Shown here: piece by piece, positions 36,507 to 45,332 of the stretch | How the letters are laid out: the number at the start of each line of letters is the position of its first letter | Position numbering within the stretch: position 1 is the stretch's first letter | Source: Pseudomonas sp. 10-1B | GTDB taxonomy: Bacteria; Pseudomonadota; Gammaproteobacteria; Pseudomonadales; Pseudomonadaceae | Reading direction: 5' to 3' | Assembly (NCBI RefSeq): GCF_000935045.1 | Contig: NZ_JYKS01000005.1 | Coordinates: forward strand, 62,001-126,000 | DNA length: 64,000 nucleotides | The notes under the pieces: model-generated | The model's input: only the letters and a program-made list of their open reading frames with translations | Database searches by the model: none | Told to the model about the DNA's origin: nothing | Translations under genes and position numbers: made by a program

Positions 36507-37593
36507 ACGACAGCCAGCTCATCAGCCACATGAACGACCGGCCCAGCAGGTTCAGCGGGTTGCCTTCGCTGGGCAAGGCCATGACCTCGGCCTGGCCGCC
36601 GACCCGCAACCCGGTCTTATCCTGCAACTGGTCACGCTCCAGCTCGACGATCACCGGGAAGCGCTGCGCCGAGCGCAGCCATTCGCGGCTGTTCTGCACG
36701 CTCGGCAGCGTACCCGGCGGGGTGCCCTGGCCCACGCTCACCCCGTAGCCGATACTGCGTATGCGCCCCTTCAATACCGTGCCGGGCAACGCGTCGAGCA
36801 CCACCAGCACCGGGGTGTCGGGGCGCAGGCGGCCAAGGTTGTTCTCGGTCATGTCGGCACTTACCCACACGTCATGGATGGCGATCAGGGTCATCATCGG
36901 GCTGCCGGCCGCGACATAGTGGCCAACGTCGGTGCGCAGGTCAGTGATCAGCCCGTTCGCGTCCGCGCGCACCACAGTGCGGGCCAGGTCCAGGCGGGCC
37001 TTTTCCACATTGGCCGCCGCGCTGCGCAACTGAGCGTTGTCGTCCTGCGCCCCGCCCTGCTGCTCACGGGCTCGCTCCACCTCGGCGCGGGCCGCCGCCA
37101 CCTGGCTGACGGCCTGGTCGCGGGTGGCCTGGGCGCCTTCCAGGCGACGCACCGATACTGTCCCCGGGTCTTCATCGATCAGGCGCTTGAGCCGCTCAGC
37201 ATCCTGCCGCGCCTTACGCTCGTTGGCCTGGGCCGCCACCAGCCCCGCCTGGGCCGAGTCGATGCCAGCGGTGTGGGCGCCGATCTGCCGGCGTACCGTG
37301 TCCAGGTCGGCCTCGGCACGGGCCAGGGCGATGCGGTATTGCTCCTGGTCCAGTTCGAACAGCACATCGCCCTGGCGCACCTCCTGGTTGTTGCCCACCG
37401 CCACGCGCTTCACCTGCCCGGCTACCTCGGCGCTCACTGGCACCACATAGGCCTGCAGGCGAGCCTGCTGGGTGTAGGGCGTGAAGCGGTCGGCCAGCAG
37501 GTACCAGAGCAAGCTCACGGCAATCAGCAGCAGCACCCAGCGCATGCCGCGATCAGGGACTGGCGGGGGCGGCGTTGGTGCAGCGTCGCTCAT
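36496..37593 (-). CDS. HlyD/EmrA-family membrane fusion protein
   Basis: The 365-residue periplasmic adaptor has one N-terminal membrane helix (about 17-36), a lipoyl/barrel-sandwich half (V-S-A-E-V-A-G-Q-V-K-R-V), a long coiled-coil region (about 90-205) and a second half beginning V-V-R-A-D-A-N-G-L-I. The C-terminus carries a short hydrophobic stretch. It overlaps NodT by 4 bp (ATGA) and links the inner-membrane DUF2955 protein to the outer-membrane channel. Confidence 0.9.
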   Translation of the reverse strand: MSDAAPTPPPPVPDRGMRWVLLLIAVSLLWYLLADRFTPYTQQARLQAYVVPVSAEVAGQVKRVAVGNNQEVRQGDVLFELDQEQYRIALARAEADLDTVRRQIGAHTAGIDSAQAGLVAAQANERKARQDAERLKRLIDEDPGTVSVRRLEGAQATRDQAVSQVAAARAEVERAREQQGGAQDDNAQLRSAAANVEKARLDLARTVVRADANGLITDLRTDVGHYVAAGSPMMTLIAIHDVWVSADMTENNLGRLRPDTPVLVVLDALPGTVLKGRIRSIGYGVSVGQGTPPGTLPSVQNSREWLRSAQRFPVIVELERDQLQDKTGLRVGGQAEVMALPSEGNPLNLLGRSFMWLMSWLSYAY

Positions 37594-39110
37594 TTCATTT
37601 CACCTTGTGCTTGTGCGCCGGGGGCTGGCGCGTCGAGCAGGTCGCCCCAGTCGGTCCGTCGCTGCATCTGCTGGCGGGTGGCCGGGTCGATCGCGGGGCG
37701 GCTGGCATCCCAGCCGCCACCCAGGGCCTTGTACAAAGTCACCAGGCTGCTGACGGCATTGCCGCGGCTGACCAGGTAACCGTCCTGTTGCTGCAACAGC
37801 AGTTGCTGGGCGTCGAGCACACGCTGGAAGTCGGCGAAGCCTTCGCGATACTGCGAGCTGGCCAGGTTCAGCGAGCGCTGTGCAGCCTGCGAGGCCTGGT
37901 CGCGGATGCTCGCGCTCTGCAGCGAGCGCACCAGCCCGCTGGCAGCATCGTCGGCTTCGCGGGCGGCTTCGCGCACGCTCTGGTGATACAACTCGATCAG
38001 TTGCTGCAAGCGGGCATCCTCCACGCGCACGGCGTTTTTGCGCCGGCCATGGTCGAACGGGCTCCAGATCAGGCTCGGCCCGGCGGCGATATCGAAGGTA
38101 TCGGGCAGGTGGCTGGCCGAGACGAAGCTCCAGCCGATGCTGCCCAGCAGGCTCAGCTGTGGATAAAGATCGGCCTCGGCCACCCCGACCAGCGCCGACT
38201 GCGCCGCCACCGCCTGTTCGGCGGCGCGGATATCCGGGCGGCGTTGCAGCAGGCTGGCGGGTACCTCCTGCAGCACTGCCCGATCGGGCAACGGCAGTTG
38301 GCCATGGCGTGCGTCCAGCTGCGGCAGCGGCCCGGGCGGCCGGCCCAGCAACGAGCACAACACGTTGCGCAGGGCATTGAGCTGGTTCTGGAACTCGGGG
38401 ATGGTGGCCTGGGTGGCCAGGTACTGGGTACGTGCCTGTTGCCAGTCGAGTTCGTCGTTCTCGCCATGACGGAACAGCCGTTCGGTAATCTCCAGGCTGC
38501 GGGCCTGGCGGCGGGCGTTTTCCTCGGCGATAGCCAGCCGCGCCTCGGCGGTGCGCAGGGCAAAGTAGGTGTCGGCGACCTGGGCACGCAACAGCAGCAT
38601 GGCATCGGCGTAATTGGCCTGGGAGGCGAAGTAAACGGCATCGGCCGACTCGATGGCACGGCTGAAGCGCCCCCAGAAGTCCACTTCCCAGCCGATGTCG
38701 AAACCCACACTGGACTGCCAGAACACCGAGTCGCGGGCGCTGGCAGTGCCAGACTGGTCCTGCTTCAGGTACAGGCTTTGGGCGCGGATCTGCTGCAGTT
38801 GTGGATAACGCCCGGTCTGCACGATGGCCAGCTGGGCACGGGCTTCGGCGATGCGCAGGCCGGCCACGCGCAGGTTGGTGTTGTTGGCGTCGGCCTCGAC
38901 GATCAAGGCATCCAGGGTCGGGTCGGCGAACACGGCCCACCACTGGCGCAGGTCGGGCGCCGCGGCATGCTGCCCCGCCTGTTCCAGCAACGGCGTGCTC
39001 CAGGTGCTCAGCCATGGGGCCTGCGGCGGCTGAAAGTCCGGGCCGACCTGGGTACAGCCGGCCAATGTGACAGCCAGGCTCAATACATGGCCACAGGCGC
39101 GTCCAGGCAT
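37590..39110 (-). CDS. Outer-membrane efflux lipoprotein, NodT family
   Basis: The 506-residue TolC-type channel lipoprotein has a lipobox L-A-G-C near residue 18 and two tandem OEP domains typical of the RND-type NodT family (start of mature chain T-Q-V-G-P-D-F). I chose the ATG at 39110 (M-P-G-R-A-C-G-H-V-L); the upstream frame has no signal. It is coupled to the HlyD gene (ATGA) and is 13 nt after the AI-2E-type gene, so four genes form one operon. Confidence 0.9.
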   Translation of the reverse strand: MPGRACGHVLSLAVTLAGCTQVGPDFQPPQAPWLSTWSTPLLEQAGQHAAAPDLRQWWAVFADPTLDALIVEADANNTNLRVAGLRIAEARAQLAIVQTGRYPQLQQIRAQSLYLKQDQSGTASARDSVFWQSSVGFDIGWEVDFWGRFSRAIESADAVYFASQANYADAMLLLRAQVADTYFALRTAEARLAIAEENARRQARSLEITERLFRHGENDELDWQQARTQYLATQATIPEFQNQLNALRNVLCSLLGRPPGPLPQLDARHGQLPLPDRAVLQEVPASLLQRRPDIRAAEQAVAAQSALVGVAEADLYPQLSLLGSIGWSFVSASHLPDTFDIAAGPSLIWSPFDHGRRKNAVRVEDARLQQLIELYHQSVREAAREADDAASGLVRSLQSASIRDQASQAAQRSLNLASSQYREGFADFQRVLDAQQLLLQQQDGYLVSRGNAVSSLVTLYKALGGGWDASRPAIDPATRQQMQRRTDWGDLLDAPAPGAQAQGEMK

Positions 39111-39123
39111 GGCAGGCTTTGGC

Positions 39124-40221
39124 TCAGGCTGCCGGCTCGACGGGGTTCTCCGGCACCTGCAACGCCACCCACTGCCAGAACAGTACGTAAGTGACAGCAA
39201 GGATCACCGGGCCGAGGAACAGGCCGATGATGCCTTTGACCACCATGCCGCCCAGCGCCCCGATCAGCACCACCGGCATTGGCACGTCCACCCCACGCCC
39301 CAGCAGCAGCGGTTTGAGCACGTTGTCGACAAGCCCGGCGACAAAGGTGTAGATGGCGAATACGATGGTCGCCACGGTGAAGCCTTCGGCGTTGAACACA
39401 TAGATGATCACCGGCACCGTGACCAATGTGGCAGGGGCCTGGGCAATCCCCAGCATGAGGACGACGATGGCCAGCATCCCGGCCCCTGGTACCCCCTTGA
39501 TCACGAAGCCGACACCGATCAGCAGCATCTGGATGAAGGCAATGCCGATCACGCCCTGGGCCACCGCACGGATGGTGGCAGTGCACAGCTTGGCCAGCGG
39601 CTTGCCCCGCTCCTCGCCCGAAACCCGCATGGCGATGCGCTGCGCCGCGATTTCGCCGCGTGCACCGAAGGCCATGATCACCCCGGAAATGATGATCGCA
39701 CCGATGAACAGCAGGAAGGCTGCGCCAGCGCTGGCAGCAGCACCCAGTACCGTGCGCCCGGCGCCCTTGAGCTGGGGCATCCACTGGTTCAGCACGCTGG
39801 CCATGTTTTCCGAGGCTGCCAACCAGAGGGCATGCACCTTCGGCCCTATCAGTGGCCAGGCCGCCACCGAGTCAGGAGGTGCCGGCACGCTCCAGGCGCC
39901 GCTCTTGAGCAATGTCACCAGGCTGTCCACCGATTCGCCGATGGACATCACCACCAGGTAGATCGGCACCAGCAGCACGACCAGCACCAGTAGCACCACC
40001 AGCGTTGCCGCATACCCCTGCTTGAGCCCGGTACGGCGCTGGATGCGGCAGTGCAGCGGGTACAAGGTCACCGCCAGGATCACCGACCACAGCATCAACT
40101 CCAGGAACGGCTGGAACGTCTGGAAGGCAAATATCACCAGTGCGGCCACCAGGCCGGCCTTGATGAGTACATCGAGCAAGCCTCGCGACAGGCTGCTGTC
40201 CAGCTTGATACCCGGCTGCAT
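39124..40221 (-). CDS. AI-2E/PerM-family transporter
   Basis: The 365-residue inner-membrane protein has about eight helices and belongs to the AI-2 exporter-like family (DUF20/PerM). Its members export autoinducer-2 or act as Na+/H+ antiporters or permeases. Visible motifs are the large central loop (about 95-150) and the P-x-x-L-I-G-A-L-G-G-M-V-V-K-G-I-I-G stretch near residue 325. It heads the efflux operon whose next gene follows after 13 nt. Its role in that operon is unclear, and whether it exports the same compound is not deducible. Confidence 0.85.
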   Translation of the reverse strand: MQPGIKLDSSLSRGLLDVLIKAGLVAALVIFAFQTFQPFLELMLWSVILAVTLYPLHCRIQRRTGLKQGYAATLVVLLVLVVLLVPIYLVVMSIGESVDSLVTLLKSGAWSVPAPPDSVAAWPLIGPKVHALWLAASENMASVLNQWMPQLKGAGRTVLGAAASAGAAFLLFIGAIIISGVIMAFGARGEIAAQRIAMRVSGEERGKPLAKLCTATIRAVAQGVIGIAFIQMLLIGVGFVIKGVPGAGMLAIVVLMLGIAQAPATLVTVPVIIYVFNAEGFTVATIVFAIYTFVAGLVDNVLKPLLLGRGVDVPMPVVLIGALGGMVVKGIIGLFLGPVILAVTYVLFWQWVALQVPENPVEPAA

Positions 40222-40260
40222 GCTGCACCTCCGAACGCTCGATGCGCCGTATGGCGCGAT

Positions 40261-41442
40261 TCATTGACCCGATTCAGGGCTTGCCTGGGTTGGGCTGTCG
40301 TCACGCAACTGCCGCGCCAGAGCCATCATTACCAAGGGCACCAGCGCCATCGACAAGGTGATGGCCAGCACCAGCAGATCGTGAACCTGCTGTGTCAGCA
40401 CCTGATGCTCCAGCGACAGCTTGAACACCACGAAGGCAAACTCGCCGCCAGATGCCAGCACCACGCCCAGGCACAGCGCCTGGGCCTGGTTGAGCCCGCC
40501 GGCCGTGCGCCCCAGGCCATACAGCAGCGGCAGCTTGATGACGACCAGCAGCAGGGTCAGCCCCAGCACCACCAGCGGCATGCCGAACAACAGGCGCAGG
40601 TCGGCGCTCATCCCGACACCGACAAAGAACAGCCCCAGCAACAGCCCTTTGAGCGGTTCGATCTGGGTTTCCAGTTCATGCCGAAAGGGCGACTCGGCCA
40701 TCAGCACACCGGCAAGAAAGGCCCCCAAGGCCATCGACACGCCCACATGCTCCATCACCCAGGCGGTACCAAGCACCACCAGCAAGGCAGTAGCGGTCGA
40801 CAGCTCCGGCAAGCCCGAACCGACCGTCCATTTGAACACCGGGGTCAGCAGATAGCGGCCAAAGACAATCAACCCAGCAACGCCGACAGCCACCGCCAGC
40901 AGTGGCCAGGCACCTTCGTCAGCGGTGCTGACATCGCCGCCGAGCAGGGGCACCACGGCGATCAATGGAATGGCAGCAATGTCCTGGAACAACAGGCGGC
41001 CGTGTGGCTTGCCCAGGTCCTTGCGCTCGGCCAGTACCTGCAAACCAAAAGCCGTCGATGACAACGCCAGCCCCAGGCCCAGCACGATCGCCGCCGCCTT
41101 CGGCTGGCCGAACAGGAAATACGCCAGCAGGCCCAACACCACCGCCGTCAGCCCCACCTGCAACGACCCGACGCCAAACAGCGCCCGGCGCATGGTCCAC
41201 AGACGCTGCGGCGACAGCTCCAGGCCGATGACGAACAACAGCATGACGACGCCCATTTCCGACAGCCGCGCCACGTTGTCCGGGTTGTCGAGCAGGCCGA
41301 GCACAGAGGGGCCGATCAGGATGCCGGCCAGCAGGTAGCCCGGCACCGCCCCCATTTTCAACCGCTGCGCCAGCGGTACCAGAAGCACCACAGCCAGCAG
41401 GAACACCACCGTCGCCTGCAACAAGCTGCCGTCATGTGGCAT
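40261..41442 (-). CDS. CPA2-family cation/proton antiporter (KefB/C-like membrane domain only)
   Basis: The 393-residue protein has about 12-13 helices and the Na/H-exchanger fold, with I-G-P-S-V-L-G-L near residue 42 and the conserved S-S-T-A-F motif near 128. Unlike full KefB/C it has no C-terminal TrkA-N/RCK domain, so it is probably a stand-alone K+ or Na+/H+ antiporter. It lies 39 nt upstream of the AI-2E-type gene on the same strand and may be co-transcribed. The ion is not certain. Confidence 0.88.
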   Translation of the reverse strand: MPHDGSLLQATVVFLLAVVLLVPLAQRLKMGAVPGYLLAGILIGPSVLGLLDNPDNVARLSEMGVVMLLFVIGLELSPQRLWTMRRALFGVGSLQVGLTAVVLGLLAYFLFGQPKAAAIVLGLGLALSSTAFGLQVLAERKDLGKPHGRLLFQDIAAIPLIAVVPLLGGDVSTADEGAWPLLAVAVGVAGLIVFGRYLLTPVFKWTVGSGLPELSTATALLVVLGTAWVMEHVGVSMALGAFLAGVLMAESPFRHELETQIEPLKGLLLGLFFVGVGMSADLRLLFGMPLVVLGLTLLLVVIKLPLLYGLGRTAGGLNQAQALCLGVVLASGGEFAFVVFKLSLEHQVLTQQVHDLLVLAITLSMALVPLVMMALARQLRDDSPTQASPESGQ

Positions 41443-41478
41443 AGGTTCGCACCCTCGCGACTCCCCGCAGGGAGGGGA

Positions 41479-42297
41479 TCAGAAACGCTCTTCGACGACC
41501 TTGAACGGGTAGGCCACGGCCCGGTACTTGCCGATCTTGCCGCGCTTGGGCAACTTCACTACCTCGTCGCGGGTGATGTCCTTGTAGGGAATGCGCGTCA
41601 GCAGGTGGCTGATGATGTTCAGCCGGGCACGGCGCTTGTCGTCGGAGTGGGCCATGAACCACGGTGCCCAGGACGAATCGGAGGCGGCGAACATATCGTC
41701 GCGGGCCTTGGTGTAGTCATCCCAGCGGGTATACGACTTGAGGTCCATCGGCGACAGCTTCCACAGCTTGCGGCCATCGTTGATGCGGTCCTGCAGGCGG
41801 CGGGTTTGCTCTTCGGCGCTGACCTCCAGCCAGTACTTGATGACGATGATCCCCGACTCGACCATCATCTTTTCGAACAGCGGTATCACCGCGAGGAACT
41901 TAGTGGCCTGTTCCTCGGTGCAAAAGCCCATCACCCGTTCGACGCCAGCGCGGTTGTACCAGCTGCGGTCGAAGATCACCACCTCGCCCGCAGCGGGAAG
42001 GTGAGTCAGGTAGCGTTGCGCGTACATCTGGGTCTTTTCCCGCTCGGTCGGTGCCGGTAGCGCCACCACGCGGAACACCCGTGGGCTGACCCGTTCGGTA
42101 ATGGCCTTGATGGTCCCGCCCTTGCCAGCGCCATCGCGGCCTTCGAAGACGATGCATACCTTCAGGCCCTTGGCCACCACCCATTCCTGCAGCTTCACCA
42201 ACTCTACATGCAGCTGCTTGAGCGCCTTTTCATAGGCCTTGCCGCCCAGCTTTTCCGGCTGGTCGTTGGGGTCCTTCTTCCTGGACGACTTCGACAT
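41479..42297 (-). CDS. ppk2: Polyphosphate kinase 2
   Basis: PPK2 uses inorganic polyphosphate to phosphorylate nucleotides (GDP/ADP to GTP/ATP, or AMP to ADP in other classes). The 272-residue protein has the Walker A E-G-R-D-G-A-G-K-G (52-60), Walker B V-V-I-F-D-R-S-W-Y-N-R (106-116) and the lid R-R-L-Q-D-R near residue 164. It has the length of a one-domain PPK2 class I enzyme. The start at 42297 is preceded by a purine-rich stretch. It lies between the ectoine genes and the antiporter without obvious functional linkage. Confidence 0.92.
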   Translation of the reverse strand: MSKSSRKKDPNDQPEKLGGKAYEKALKQLHVELVKLQEWVVAKGLKVCIVFEGRDGAGKGGTIKAITERVSPRVFRVVALPAPTEREKTQMYAQRYLTHLPAAGEVVIFDRSWYNRAGVERVMGFCTEEQATKFLAVIPLFEKMMVESGIIVIKYWLEVSAEEQTRRLQDRINDGRKLWKLSPMDLKSYTRWDDYTKARDDMFAASDSSWAPWFMAHSDDKRRARLNIISHLLTRIPYKDITRDEVVKLPKRGKIGKYRAVAYPFKVVEERF

Positions 42298-42432
42298 GGC
42301 ACTCTCCCGAGGGCAAATGAAGAGTCAGTATGGTCGATCCATGGCGGTTTGCCGTTTCGCTTGTCATTCCCACAGTAAGCAAGGATGAGCGGTGGCAGGG
42401 GCGATGGGGCCGCAACGCGGCCCCTGCAATGC

Positions 42433-43818
42433 TTAGCCAAGCACCTTCCCAGCCACCTCATCGACCGCCGTCTTGGTAATGGCCACGATCTGCTCGGCAT
42501 CCTCCTGGGTCAGCACCAACGGCGGGGCAAAGCCGAGAATGTCGCCATGTGGCATGGCCCGCGCGACCATCCCGCGCTCAAGGCACGCGGCCGACACCTG
42601 CGGCCCGACTTTCAGCGCCGGGTCGAACGCCGTGCGCGTCTCACGATCGGCCATGAACTCGACTGCGCAAAGCATGCCGTCACCGCGCACTTCACCTACC
42701 AGCGGGTGGCCCTCGAAGGTCTCGCGCATGCGCCGGTTGAGATACGCCCCCACCACTTCGGCATTCTCGGTCAGGTTCTCGCGCTCGAGAATATCCAGGT
42801 TGGCCAGCGCCGCCGCCGCGCAGATCGGGTGCCCTGAGTAGGTCCAGCCGTGGCCCATGGGGCCGGCCTTCTGCGAGCCCTCATCGATCACGTTCCATAC
42901 CTTCTCGCCGACGATCACCGCCGACAGCGGCGCATAAGCGCTGGTCAGGCCCTTGGCCGTGGTGATCAGGTCGGGACGGATGTCGTAACGCTGGCTGCCC
43001 ATCTTCGAACCCAGGCGGCCGAAGGCGCAGACCACTTCGTCTGCGATCAGCAGCACGTCATAGCGATTGAGCACGGCCTGGATCGCCTTCCAGTAGCCCT
43101 TGGGCGGCACGATGATGCCGCCGGTGCCCATCAGCGGTTCACCGATGAATGCGGCGACCGTGTCGGGTCCTTCGGCGAGGATCAGTTGCTCCAACTCATC
43201 GGCGCAATACTGCACGAAGGCCTGTTCGTCCATGCCGGCCGGTGCCTTGCGGTACCAATGCGGGCAGACGGTGTGCTTGACGCCTTCCACCGGCAGGTCG
43301 AAATGCTGGTGGAAGCTGGGCAGGCCGGTAAGGCTGCCGGTCATGATGCCCGAACCGTGGTAGCCGCGGTCGCGGGAGATGATCTTCTTCTTGCTTGGGC
43401 GACCGAGGATGTTGTTGTAGTAGCGCACCAGCTTGACCTGGGTCTCGTTGGCGTCGGAACCCGACAGGCCGTAATAGACCTTTTTCATGCCCGCCGGCGC
43501 CCAATCGATGATGCGGCTGGAAAGCTCGATGATCGCCTCGGTCGAGTGGCCGACGTAGGTGTGGTAGTACGCCAGCTCCTTGGCCTGGCGATGGATGGCA
43601 TCGGCGACCTCGGTACGCCCGTAGCCGATGTTCACGCAGTACAGGCCGGCGAAGGCGTCGATCAGTTCGCGGCCTTCATGGTCACGCAGGCGGATGCCCT
43701 CGGCCCCAGTGATGATCCGGCCCTTGAGCGCGCCGCTGGCGTGGTCATGGGCGTGGGTCGAGGGGTGCATGAAGTGGGCGCGGTCCTGTTCGAACAGCTG
43801 GCTGAAATCTTGGCTCAT
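42433..43818 (-). CDS. doeD: Diaminobutyrate transaminase of ectoine catabolism
   Basis: This 461-residue class III PLP aminotransferase should convert L-2,4-diaminobutyrate to aspartate-4-semialdehyde. Visible motifs are the cofactor region S-G-S-D-A-N-E-T, Asp in I-A-D-E-V-V-C-A-F-G-R, and the PLP Lys in T-T-A-K-G-L-T-S-A-Y near residue 280. I chose the ATG at 43818 (M-S-Q-D-F) because TAAGGAG precedes it; the GTG upstream is less likely. It follows the semialdehyde dehydrogenase by 12 nt and belongs to the doe cluster. Without the neighbours it could be called an omega-aminotransferase. Confidence 0.88.
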   Translation of the reverse strand: MSQDFSQLFEQDRAHFMHPSTHAHDHASGALKGRIITGAEGIRLRDHEGRELIDAFAGLYCVNIGYGRTEVADAIHRQAKELAYYHTYVGHSTEAIIELSSRIIDWAPAGMKKVYYGLSGSDANETQVKLVRYYNNILGRPSKKKIISRDRGYHGSGIMTGSLTGLPSFHQHFDLPVEGVKHTVCPHWYRKAPAGMDEQAFVQYCADELEQLILAEGPDTVAAFIGEPLMGTGGIIVPPKGYWKAIQAVLNRYDVLLIADEVVCAFGRLGSKMGSQRYDIRPDLITTAKGLTSAYAPLSAVIVGEKVWNVIDEGSQKAGPMGHGWTYSGHPICAAAALANLDILERENLTENAEVVGAYLNRRMRETFEGHPLVGEVRGDGMLCAVEFMADRETRTAFDPALKVGPQVSAACLERGMVARAMPHGDILGFAPPLVLTQEDAEQIVAITKTAVDEVAGKVLG

Positions 43819-43830
43819 GGCAAACACTCC

Positions 43831-45297
43831 TTAGAACTGACCTTGGTGGTGCAGGCAAACGTATTTGGTTTCGACGAAGGGCTCGAAGCCCTCGCTGCCG
43901 CCTTCGCGGCCCAGGCCCGAGGCCTTCATGCCGCCGAACGGGATTGGGTGACCGGTGAACTTGACGCCGTTGATCGCCACCATCGCGTGGTCGAGCCGGC
44001 GCACCAGCGGGTGCACGACATCGAGGCGATTGCCGACGATGTAGGCGGCCAGGCCGTATTCGGTGTCGTTGGCCATGGCGATGGCCTGCTCCAGCGTGTC
44101 GAACGGCATGACCCCGGCGATCGGTGCGAAGTTTTCTTCCTGGTAGATGCGCATCGCCGGGGTGACATCGGCCAGCACCGTCGGCTGGAAGAACCAGCCC
44201 CCCAGGGCATGCCCTTCGCCGCCGACCAGGCGCCGGGCACCCTGCAGCAGGGCATCCTCGACCCGGGCCTGGGTAGCATCGAAGGCGGCCTGGTGCATCA
44301 GCGGGCCGATCTCTGCCGCCGTTTCCTCGCCATCGACCATGGCCGGGCCAACCTTGAGCGCCCGCACCGCCTCGGCGAAACGCGCTAGGAAAGCCTCGTA
44401 CAACGGCCGCTGCACCATGATCCGGTTGGCCGCACAGCAGTCCTGGCCGGAGGTCTGGAACTTGGCCGCCACGGCAACCCGCACGGCCAGTTCGAGATCG
44501 GCATCGGCGCAGACGATGAACGGCGCATTGCCGCCCAGCTCCAGGGCCACTTTCTTCACATCCTGCGCCGCGGCCTGCAACACCAGCTTGCCGACCCGAG
44601 TCGAGCCGGTGAAGCTGACCGCCCGCACACGGCTGTCGCGCACCAGGGTTTCCATGGTCATCTGTGGCTCGCCGATCACCACGTTGAACACCCCCGGCGG
44701 GAAGCCGGCATCCTCTGCCAGCTGCGCCAGGGCTAACGCCGAGAATGGCGTTTCATGGGCCGGCTTGACCACCACTGTGCAACCAGCGGCCAACGCTGCA
44801 GCCGCCTTGCGGGTGATCATGGCGCTGGGGAAGTTCCACGGGGTGAGCAGCGCGCAGACGCCGACAGGCTCCTTCAGCGTGCTCAGTTGGGCACCTGGAA
44901 TATGGCTGGGAATGGTCTGCCCGTGCAGGCGCCGGGCCTCCTCGGCGAACCAGGGGATGAAGCTCGCCGCATAGGCGATTTCACCGCGCGCTTCGGCCAA
45001 CGGCTTGCCTTGCTCCTCGCTGAGAATGCGCGCCAAGGACTCCTGATGCTCGAGCATCAATTCGGCCCAGCGCCGCAGCAAGGCAGCGCGGCTGTCCAGG
45101 CTCTGCTGACGCCAGGCCGGGAAAGCCCGCTGGGCCGCATCCACGGCGGCGACGATCTGCTCGTGGTCGAGCAGCGGCACATGGCCGATGACCTGGCGGC
45201 TGGCCGGGTCGTGCACGGCGATGCTGTTGCCGCTGTGGCTGTGCAGCCATTGGCCGTCGACGTGGCACAGGCTATTGAATGGGTAGTGGTGTGACAT
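43831..45297 (-). CDS. doeC: Aspartate-semialdehyde dehydrogenase of ectoine catabolism (GabD-like)
   Basis: This is a 488-residue aldehyde dehydrogenase of the succinate-semialdehyde type. The catalytic Cys is in S-G-Q-D-C-C-A-A-N (near 290), the general-base Glu in A-L-E-L-G-G-N-A-P (near 256), and the NAD loop F-T-G-S-T-R-V-G near 235. It should oxidise aspartate-4-semialdehyde to aspartate, the last step of ectoine breakdown. I chose the ATG at 45297 (M-S-H-H-Y-P-F) with GGAGAACAGTC upstream. The position between doeD and doeB supports this over GabD in GABA catabolism. Confidence 0.85.
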   Translation of the reverse strand: MSHHYPFNSLCHVDGQWLHSHSGNSIAVHDPASRQVIGHVPLLDHEQIVAAVDAAQRAFPAWRQQSLDSRAALLRRWAELMLEHQESLARILSEEQGKPLAEARGEIAYAASFIPWFAEEARRLHGQTIPSHIPGAQLSTLKEPVGVCALLTPWNFPSAMITRKAAAALAAGCTVVVKPAHETPFSALALAQLAEDAGFPPGVFNVVIGEPQMTMETLVRDSRVRAVSFTGSTRVGKLVLQAAAQDVKKVALELGGNAPFIVCADADLELAVRVAVAAKFQTSGQDCCAANRIMVQRPLYEAFLARFAEAVRALKVGPAMVDGEETAAEIGPLMHQAAFDATQARVEDALLQGARRLVGGEGHALGGWFFQPTVLADVTPAMRIYQEENFAPIAGVMPFDTLEQAIAMANDTEYGLAAYIVGNRLDVVHPLVRRLDHAMVAINGVKFTGHPIPFGGMKASGLGREGGSEGFEPFVETKYVCLHHQGQF

Positions 45298-45332
45298 GAC
45301 TGTTCTCCATACCTCGTTATCGTGGTAGCGCG

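Noticed and set aside
42407..42428. GC-rich hairpin GGGGCCGC/GCGGCCCC downstream of doeD
   Set aside because: No T-run follows on either strand, so I did not list it as an intrinsic terminator; it could still be a weak one.
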